From Kitagawia praeruptora (Eukaryota; Streptophyta; Magnoliopsida; Apiales; Apiaceae): a DNA stretch of 64,000 nucleotides. The position numbers were made by a program, and so were the translations under genes. The notes under the pieces are model-generated. The model had not been told where the DNA came from, searched no databases, and worked only from the letters and a program-made list of their open reading frames with translations. The DNA is taken from the NCBI GenBank assembly GCA_037693485.1, contig CM075347.1:138664501-138728500 (forward strand). Reading direction: 5' to 3'. Below, piece after piece: positions 57,949 through 64,000 of the stretch; position 1 is the first letter of the stretch, and each line of letters starts with the position of its first letter.

Positions 57949-58091
57949 TATCCGCAACGCCTCATTGCGGCAGGGGGGATTCCAGTAGCTTTTCTCTCTC
58001 CTCCCCTGTTTTCCCCTGTCACAGGGGAAAACAGGGGAGGAGAGAGAAAAGCTACTGGACTCCTCCCTGCCGCAATGAGGCCTTGCGGATG
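57949..58091. repeat. near-perfect 71-bp arm palindrome
   Basis: Arms 57949-58019 and 58021-58091 are separated by a single C at 58020 (CCCCTGT-C-ACAGGGG). Each arm contains CCTCATTGCGGCAGG and TCCAGTAGCTTTTCTCTCTC. The right arm also serves as the outer end of the larger foldback at 58021-59364, so three copies of one sequence occur in alternating orientation. Confidence 0.85.
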
Positions 58092-58543
58092 GCAGTAATT
58101 TTTTATTATTATTTATTTCCTTATATTAAAAATTGGAAAAATGATAAAATTACAATTTATTTCAATTGTTAAATGTAAAATTCGAGAAAAATGAAAAAAA
58201 ATATTTTTCCCCCCAAATTTTATTTTAAAACTTGACAAAATTTGCATTTAAAAATCGAAAAAAGGCATAAATTATATTTTATTCCTAATAATTAATTTAA
58301 AATTAGAGAAAAGTGGGGAAAAAAAAATTCCAGTTTTTCAAAGTAAAATTCGAAAGAAAGGATTAATTTAAAAAAAATTGATGTTTTTTTCGAATTTTAA
58401 AGCAATAATTATAAATAAATAATTTAAAATATTATTACTTAAAAAAATATTGAAATATGAGCGGAATTCATTTCGCATTCATATATGAACGGTTGCTAAA
58501 ATGAACAGATGTGGTATTCCTGGCCGAGTGGGTTGTTAGTAAT

Positions 58544-58610
58544 CGAAACTCCGAGGTTAAGCGTGCTTGGGCTAGAGCAATTCTGGGATGGGTGACCCCT
58601 GGGAAGGTCC
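58544..58610 (+). ncRNA. 5S rRNA-like segment (3' half with internal promoter boxes), left arm
   Basis: CTCCGAGGTTAAGCGTGCTT, GGGCTAGAG and GGGATGGGTGACC-CCTGGGAAG follow the 3' half of plant 5S rRNA as I recall it (ACTCCGAAGTTAAGCGTGCT...GGATGGGTGACCTCCTGGGAAG). This part holds box A, the intermediate element and box C of the 5S RNA polymerase III promoter. A TTTTT run follows at 58612-58616, as in a Pol III terminator. The 5' half of 5S is not recognisable, so it is not a functional rRNA gene. Confidence 0.7.
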
Positions 58611-58773
58611 CTTTTTCTAATTTATTTTTTTTAATTTTGTATAAAAAAAATTAGATAAATTTGTTTTAAACTTATATTTTAATCCAAATGTCCCAGGAAA
58701 AATTAATTTAATAGATTCAGAAAAATTAGATAATAATTTTTTTGAGCAAACTAAAAAAAAAAATTGGAAAAAG

Positions 58774-58842
58774 GGAACTTCCCAGGGGGTCACCCATCCC
58801 AGATTTGCTCTAGCCCAAGCACGCTTAACCTCGGAGTTTCGA
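58774..58842 (-). ncRNA. 5S rRNA-like segment, right arm, opposite strand
   Basis: Reverse complement of the left segment with a few changes (GGGCTAGAGCAAATCTGGGA against GGGCTAGAGCAATTCTGGGA). It is read on the minus strand and followed in that direction by a T-rich stretch. The two segments face each other tail to tail. Cassandra-type TRIM elements carry 5S-like sequence in their LTRs, but no primer-binding site is seen here. Confidence 0.7.
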
Positions 58843-59363
58843 TTCGCAACAACCCGCTCGGCCAGGAATGCCACATCTGCCAATTTTAGCAACCGTTCAT
58901 ACATGAATGCGAAATGAATTCCGCTCATATTTCAATATTTTTTTAAGTAATAATATTTTAAATTATTTATTTATAATTATTGCTTCAAAATTCGAAAAAA
59001 AACATCATATTTTGTTTTAAATTAATCCTTTCTTTCGAATTTTAGTTAAAAACCTCGGAATTTTTTTTCCCATTTTTCTCGAATTTTAAATTAATTATCA
59101 GGAATGAAATATAATTTATGCCTTTTTTCGATTTTTAAATGCAAATTTTGTCAAGTTTTAAAATAAAATTTGGGAAAAAAATATTTTTTTTCATTTTTCT
59201 CGAATTTTACATTTAACAATTGAAATAAATTGTAATTTTATCATTTTTCCAATTTTTATAATCAGGACATAAATAATAATAAAAAATTATTGACATCCGC
59301 AACCCCTCATTGCGGCAGGGAGGAGTCCAGTAGCTTTTCTCTCTCCTCCCCTGTTTTCCCCTG

Positions 59364-59690
59364 TCGACGATCCAACCACACGTAAGTCAATATATGTCTA
59401 ATCTAGTGATATTCCCAAGTTTTGAAAAAAATAATAAGTTTATTTGGGTGGTAAAAGTGGTAGTGAACTATCGATTTGACCAGTATATCTAACTAGTGCT
59501 TTGTCCCGGATTGTTGTTTCTATTTTTTATAAAATACTTATCGACGATACAACCGCACGTAAATCAATATATGTCTAATTTAGTGATATTCCCAATATTT
59601 CAAAAAATAATAAATTAATTTGGAAGGTAAAAGTCGTGGCCAACTATCGATTTGACCCGTACTCCTAAATTAGTTAATCTAATGTAAAAA
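59364..59690. repeat. 178-bp direct repeat, two copies
   Basis: CGACGAT followed by 'caatatatgtctaat' and 'agtgatattccca' begins near 59364 and again near 59542. The later part 'aactatcgatttgacc' is shared too. The copies differ at many positions. Confidence 0.8.
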
Positions 59691-59824
59691 TCTCAAAAAA
59701 TAGAAAATTAGTGAATCTAATGTAAAATTAATCGTATAATTAATGAGTATTAATATTTGAAATTTTATGAATTTAAATTCGAATTTTATCTTATTTTTCT
59801 ATTTTTAATTTAACTTTCACAAGA

Positions 59825-59976
59825 ATACTGCCGCATTGAAAGGATGCGGACAGTCCTGCCGCATTGAAAGGTTGCGGACCCTTCTGCCGCATTGAAAGGT
59901 TGCGGACCTTCTGCCGCATTGAAATGTTGCGGCTATCCTGGTGGCTGGTCCAACCCACGGTGGTTGTGGACCTGAA

Positions 59977-60029
<53 letters not shown>

Positions 60030-60381
60030 GTTCAAAAATGAGGTCGAAAATGACAAATGAAAAATGGAACATGAAATCAGAAATTTAGTTGCATGTGGTT
60101 GCATTCAGTTGAAAGTGGTTGCCCCTGCAGGGCCATGCAACCCAAATCCACCAAAATAGCATCCCACCTTAAAAAAAAAACAAAAGAAAAGAAAAAAGTG
60201 TTGAATGTGGTTAAAAATGCAGGGCAGGCCGGAAGGGGTGCCCTACTTTCTAGTATTTTTGCAATTTTGAAACTTAGTATAGTAAAACTGCAAATAGTTT
60301 AGTAAAATTGCAAATAGTTATTCTTAACAAAAGTAAATGTGCAAAAATTTATTTTTCCCTATTTATTCATGAAAAAAGCCC
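59825..60381. repeat. right terminal inverted repeat region of the giant MULE
   Basis: From inside outwards it holds four CCGCATTGAAAGGTTGCGG hairpins (59829-59936), a (TA)n run (59980-60026), the segment 'gagttcaaaaatgaggtcga', the 'gcaacccaaatccaccaaaa' block and the AT-rich terminal part. All have counterparts in inverse order at 31606-32510. Confidence 0.7.
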
Positions 60382-60735
60382 AAATTTTAACATAATTAAA
60401 TTATAATTACTATAAACTAATCAATTACCCTTTTCACCTAAAATATATTACCTTTTTAATTTTTTCTAACTAAATGCTCTCTTTTTTCAATTGTATCACG
60501 GGCATTCTATTTAATAAAACAAAATAATAATTATAATTACTAATAAATAACTTATTACCTTTTCAACTAAAACCTATCATATTTTCTATATTTTTTAACT
60601 AAAATCATTCCTTTTCTAGAAATATAACGGATAACATTTATATAATTATGATCATCATCTCATTTAAATATTTAAGCCTCCAAAATTCGTATTTAAAAAA
60701 ATTTAAAAAAGAATTAATATAATATTAAAAAAAAT

Positions 60736-60762
60736 CCGTACATCGCACGGGTTTTAAGCTAG
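60736..60762 (+). other. Helitron 3' hairpin and CTAG terminus
   Basis: A hairpin CCGT/ACGG with a seven-base loop precedes the terminal CTAG by eight bases. This is the expected termination signal of rolling-circle Helitrons. Confidence 0.7.
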
Positions 60763-60914
60763 TAAATCATTAAAAACACTTCTATTATAGTATATCTAGC
60801 CGTTAGAGACGTTAGATGACACTTATCACATAAATGTATTTTTGTAATTTTAGATCGAAAGCTAAATAGAAAGCAAGATAAGACACTTGAAGAAGAACAA
60901 ATCACTTCTATAGA
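60763..60914. other. short gap between Helitron end and LINE 3' end
   Basis: About 150 bp of AT-rich DNA with no feature. It is probably the host sequence into which the elements inserted. Confidence 0.5.
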
Positions 60915-63720
60915 CTAAACCAAACCAAACCAAACCAAACATACCCAGTATATCCCGCACAGAGCAGGGTCTGGGGAGGGTGAGATGTACGCAGACCATG
61001 CCCCTACTTCTTACGGTAGGAGGCTGTTTCCGTGAAGACCCTCAGCTTAGTGCACAACAGAAAAATAGTGTGTGATATTTACAAAGGCTTCATAAATTTT
61101 GGTACAGATCGCAGTCATACCTGAGCCCATGGCTTTGATCACATGGGACTTACCTACGTGGGGGTTGTCCACTCCGTTCTCGAAACACTCTGATCTAGGA
61201 TGTCTCCTTGCACAGATCCCTGCGCCCATGGCTTTGGACACACTAAGATGACACCTGGCCAAGCTCCCTGCAACTGCAAAACCAGAAAACAAAAGACAAA
61301 ATACAACAGAACCAAGACAAAAAACAGGAAAAATAGAGAAAAGAGAACGAAAAGACGAACTTCTAAGATAAAGCTAACCGAGATAACCCAACCCTGAGGC
61401 TCTCAACAACAGAATCGCTCCCTAAAAGAGAATCCACCACTCTGATCTTGCGTCTCCACGCGCACCTATCAACGATCATGGTCTCATTTAAGTTTAAGGC
61501 CTTCAAATCCAACCTAAGCTGCTCTTCCCATGACCTCCTCAGTCTGCCTCTTCTCCTCACCCCATCAACCGAAAGACTCTCGACCCTCCTCACCGGGGCT
61601 TCAGCCAGCCTCCTACGGACGTGGCCGAACCATCTCAACCTCCCTTCCCTAACTTTCGCAGAAAAAGGCGCTACCTCAAGCTCGCTCCTAAAAACCACAT
61701 TCGGGATTCTCTCTAACATCGTGTGCCCAGAAGACCACCACAACATCCTCATTTCAGCCGCTTCCAACTTGCTCTCGAGGGCCTTCTTCGCCGCCCAACA
61801 CTCCGAACCATATAACATCGCAGGACGGATTGCCGTTCTATAGAATTTCCCTTTCAGCTTTAACGGGACTTTCTTGTCGCACATCACTCCTGACGCTGCC
61901 CTCCACCTTAGCCATCCAGCCTTGATACAATGTGTGACATCGGCTTCAATCTCACCTTCCTTCTGGATGATCGAACCCAAATACTTGAACTTATCCGTAC
62001 GAGGGACGATCTGATCTTCAATCCTAACCTCCACCCCTTCCTCGTTGTCCTCACCACTGAAGTTACACCATAGATACTCGGTTTTTGACCTGCTAACACG
62101 CAAGCCTTGGGGCTCCAAAGTCGATCTCCATAACTCCAACCTCTCGTTCACCTCCCCCCTCGACTCCGCCACTAACACGATATCATCAACGAAGAGCATG
62201 CACCAAGGGACGACATCTTGAATCCCTCGCGACATGACATCTAGGATAAGAGCGAAAAGAAGGGGACTGAGGGCCGACCCCTGGTGTAGCCCAATCTCAA
62301 CAGGGAAAAAACGGGAGTCGCCAACTGGAGTACGGACACAGGAACTAGCTTGGGAGTACATGTCTTGAATCGCCCTAATGTACGGCGACGACACTCTACT
62401 CTCCTCAAGGATCTTCCATATAGCTTCACGAGGGATGCTATCATAAGCCTTCTCAAGATCAATGAACACCATATGAAGGTCTTTGCGACGTTCCCTGAAC
62501 TTCTCCATAAGGCGTCTAACGAGATGAATGGCCTCGGTAGTCGATCTCCCAGGCATAAAACCAAATTGATTCTCTGAGATTTCAATTCCTCTTCTAATCC
62601 GACCTTCAACCACTCTCTCCCAAAGTTTCATAGTATGACTGAGTAATTTAATACCCCGATAGTTACTACAACTCTGAGCATCGCCTTTGTTCTTGAAAAA
62701 AGGGACCACAATACTACGCCTCCATTCATCTGGCATCTTATCGCCGAGGAGGAGAACATTGAACAGATCTGCTAGCCATTCTACGCCAACATCACCAAGA
62801 CAAAGCCACACCTCGATTGGGATCTGATCCAGACCAACTGCTTTCCCTCTAGCCATCTTTTGAAGAGCACCCTTGACTTCCTCCTTGCTGATACGCTCGC
62901 AGGGGCCGAAGGAACGCACAGACGAAAGGAGACCTCTTGTTCCACACCGGCACCACTCCTCCTAGCCTCATTGAAAAGATTATGAAAATACGAACTCCAC
63001 CTCTCTTTAATAGCATCTTCATTCACTAACACTTGGCCTGAATCATCCTTAACAAACTTAACAGAACCCAGGTCGCGTCGCCCTCTCTCCCTAGCTTTAG
63101 CTAGTTTAAAAATCGCGTTTGCTCCATCCTTGGTGTCTAGGCGCTTGTACATCCCTTCATAGGCTTCACTTTTGGCTTTTGCCACAACCTTTTTTGCCTC
63201 TCGACGCGCCACCTTGTACGCTTCCATCTTCAGAATCCTCTCCGCCCCTGCACAACTCGACAAAAGCTCTTTAAAGAGCGCAAGTTTAGCCTTTACTTTC
63301 GTTTGAACCTCCTCGTTCCACCACCACGACTCCTTAAGGCCACTGAACTTTCCTGAGGAAACCCCCACCACCTTCTCGCCCACACACCGAATAGCCTTCG
63401 CCATGTTGGTCCACCTAAAGTTAGCATCTCCACCACGTGCAAAACAGCCTTCGTTGAACAGAAACTCCCTGAATTCAGCCGCCTTCTCGCCCTTCAAATT
63501 TTTTCACAGTATTCTAGGTCTAGACTCTCTCGTCCTACGAACAGCTCGACCCCCATGGATAGATCCATGGCCAACAGACGGTGCTGGGAAGCACACGCCT
63601 CACTCCGGAACACCTTGCAATCCACGCATGCCCTAACATCACACATGCGCATAAGTAGGTAATCGATTTGAGTGTTGTGCCTCCCACTACTAAAGATTGA
63701 AAATCGAAGCCACGTTAACA
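60915..63720 (-). mobile_element. 5'-truncated RTE-clade LINE
   Basis: The minus strand carries the end of an endonuclease, a connecting region, a reverse transcriptase and a 3' UTR, ending in a (TTTGG)n-type simple tail (plus-strand AACCAAACCAAACC at 60917-60940). The 3' UTR text 'gggtctggggagggtgagat' with 'tacgcagacc' (plus strand, 60968-61000) is characteristic of plant RTE elements. The 5' side ends inside the endonuclease, as usual for incomplete target-primed reverse transcription. No target duplication was found by eye. Confidence 0.85.
61363..63720 (-). pseudogene. LINE ORF: endonuclease end, linker, reverse transcriptase (two frameshifts)
   Basis: The first frame (63494-63720) has FSSGRHNTQIDYLLMR, the last endonuclease block. 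The second (62781-63497) is the Lys/Ala-rich linker (WWWNEEVQ, YKRLDTKDGANAIFKLAKAR). The third (61363-62919) is the RT: GLDQIPIEVW, NYRGIKLLSHTMKLWERV, ENQFGFMPGRSTTEAI, FIDLEKAYDSIPRE, GLHQGSALSPLLFALILD and the catalytic LFVDDIVLVA. It then has the RTE C-terminus (KFKYLGSIIQKEGEI, LRWFGHVRRR). The frames overlap near 63495 and 62910, so two frameshifts separate them. The catalytic residues of the RT are kept, and the long RT frame suggests fairly recent insertion. Confidence 0.88.
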
Positions 63721-63765
63721 AGTTTTATCTTCACTTTAACTTGTGTTCGAGCTCATTATATCCTT

Positions 63766-64000
63766 ATACTCTCTTTGTCCTTTTTTTTCACTGTTTGATA
63801 CGCATTTTAAGGCTTCTGTAAACTATAGTTCCATAACTTATTTTTAAAATTTTCTTTTTTGTATAAAAATTTAACATACCTATTTTTATACAAAAAAACA
63901 ATTTGAAAAATAAGTTATGGAAATATCCTTAAAATGCACTTTAAAATGCGTGTCACGCTCCCGTCCCCCAATGTATACAATCTGGTGGGACGGAGGGAGT
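63766..64000. mobile_element. MITE with CTCCCTCCGTCCC-type ends, cut by the window edge
   Basis: The left end CTCTCTTTGTCC and the last bases of the window, GGGACGGAGGGAG, are imperfect inverse matches. Inside, 'tccataacttatttttaaaa' pairs with 'gaaaaataagttatgga', giving a foldback. It shares terminal sequence, but not interior, with the MITEs at 14669 and 21120. Confidence 0.7.

Larger units (their letters stand above)
58021..59364. repeat. 1.34-kb foldback (long inverted repeat) with 5S-like segments
   Basis: The left arm from 58021 pairs with the right arm ending 59364 (ACAGGGGAAAACAGGGG against CCCCTGTTTTCCCCTGT) and continues inwards with few mismatches to about 58610 and 58775. A spacer of about 160 bp lies between. 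Arms are about 590 bp. A transcript would fold into a long hairpin. It lies between the Ulp1-like gene and the right arm of the MULE. Confidence 0.85.
31606..60381. mobile_element. giant MULE-like element carrying PMD and Ulp1/C48 genes (8.7 kb net)
   Basis: Long imperfect inverted arms bound the element (left 31606-32510, right 59825-60381). Landmarks shared in inverse are 'gcaattttactaaact', 'tttcaaaattgcaaaaatac', 'ggtggatttgggttgca' and 'tttcgacctcatttttgaac'. Identical 9-bp AAATTTTAA copies at 31597-31605 and 60382-60390 fit a Mutator-type target duplication. The element carries exons of a plant mobile domain protein and a Ulp1-like cysteine protease, a combination known from plant MULE-type captures, but I see no MURA transposase. 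Two LTR insertions (33999-47478 and 48553-55165) account for 20.1 kb. Confidence 0.65.
21413..60762 (+). mobile_element. Helitron, split by two nested insertions (about 1.2 kb net)
   Basis: The 5' end is TCTATACTATTATATAAAAG after an A (21412), the classical dicot Helitron start. The 3' end has the short hairpin CCGT-acatcgc-ACGG (60736-60750) followed by CTAG at 60759-60762 and a T, which fits the CTRR rule and insertion between A and T. Similar 'accttttcacctaaa...' tracts occur between the nested elements (31200-31600) and before the 3' end (60400-60620), which supports one element. Removing the LTR element (21815-31170) and the MULE (31606-60381) leaves about 1.2 kb without Rep/helicase, so it would be non-autonomous. 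That the two ends belong together is inference. Confidence 0.65.

Noticed and set aside
58544..58842. a functional 5S rRNA gene pair
   Set aside because: Only the 3' half of 5S is recognisable and it is embedded in a foldback; no 5S gene repeat unit or spacer is present.
61200..61843. plus-strand frames over the LINE
   Set aside because: Antisense shadows of the RTE reverse transcriptase on the minus strand.

Overview
This window is nuclear DNA from a flowering plant, most likely a eudicot. It is AT-rich, its genes have GT-AG introns, and its gene families and nested transposable elements are typical of plants. I cannot name the species.

Region 1 (about 1-19 kb) is gene space. It holds four genes: a BRISC/BRCA1-A complex member 1 (BABAM1/MERIT40)-like gene at 1022-6275 (+) with a decayed tandem copy of its first exon in intron 1; a five-exon PP2C phosphatase at 8145-9834 (+) with a probable GC-AG intron; a short arabinogalactan peptide at 12238-12435 (-); and a two-exon BC10-like (DUF266/GT14-like) glycosyltransferase at 15482-18172 (-). 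Small DNA transposons sit between them: a hAT-type MITE with an 8-bp target duplication, Stowaway-like 'CTCCCTCCGTCCC' MITEs and MULE-like elements.

Region 2 (19.2-60.8 kb) is a Russian-doll nest. A MULE-like element (19205-21075) and a MITE (21120-21389) are followed by what reads as one Helitron, 5' end at 21413 and 3' hairpin-CTAG end at 60762. It is split by two insertions. The first is a decayed Ty3/gypsy Tat-lineage retrotransposon (21815-31170, TSD AATCT). The second is a giant MULE-like element (31606-60381, candidate 9-bp TSD AAATTTTAA) that carries a plant mobile domain (PMD) gene and a Ulp1/C48 protease domain. That MULE is itself interrupted by a gag-only LTR element in tandem (LTR-gag-LTR-gag-LTR, 33999-47478), which breaks a PMD exon, and by a non-autonomous Athila-like LTR element (48553-55165, TSD ATTTG) in a PMD intron. 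Near the MULE right end lies a 1.34-kb foldback holding two tail-to-tail 5S rRNA-like segments.

Region 3 (60.8-64 kb) holds a 5'-truncated RTE-clade LINE on the minus strand (about 60915-63720) and one more MITE that runs to the window edge.

The four host genes are functionally unrelated. The most unusual signals are the 5S-like foldback, the arrays of short hairpins in the MULE ends, opposite-orientation satellites in successive segments of the PMD/C48 gene, and the shared-LTR tandem array. All boundaries were read by eye; no alignment or database search was run.
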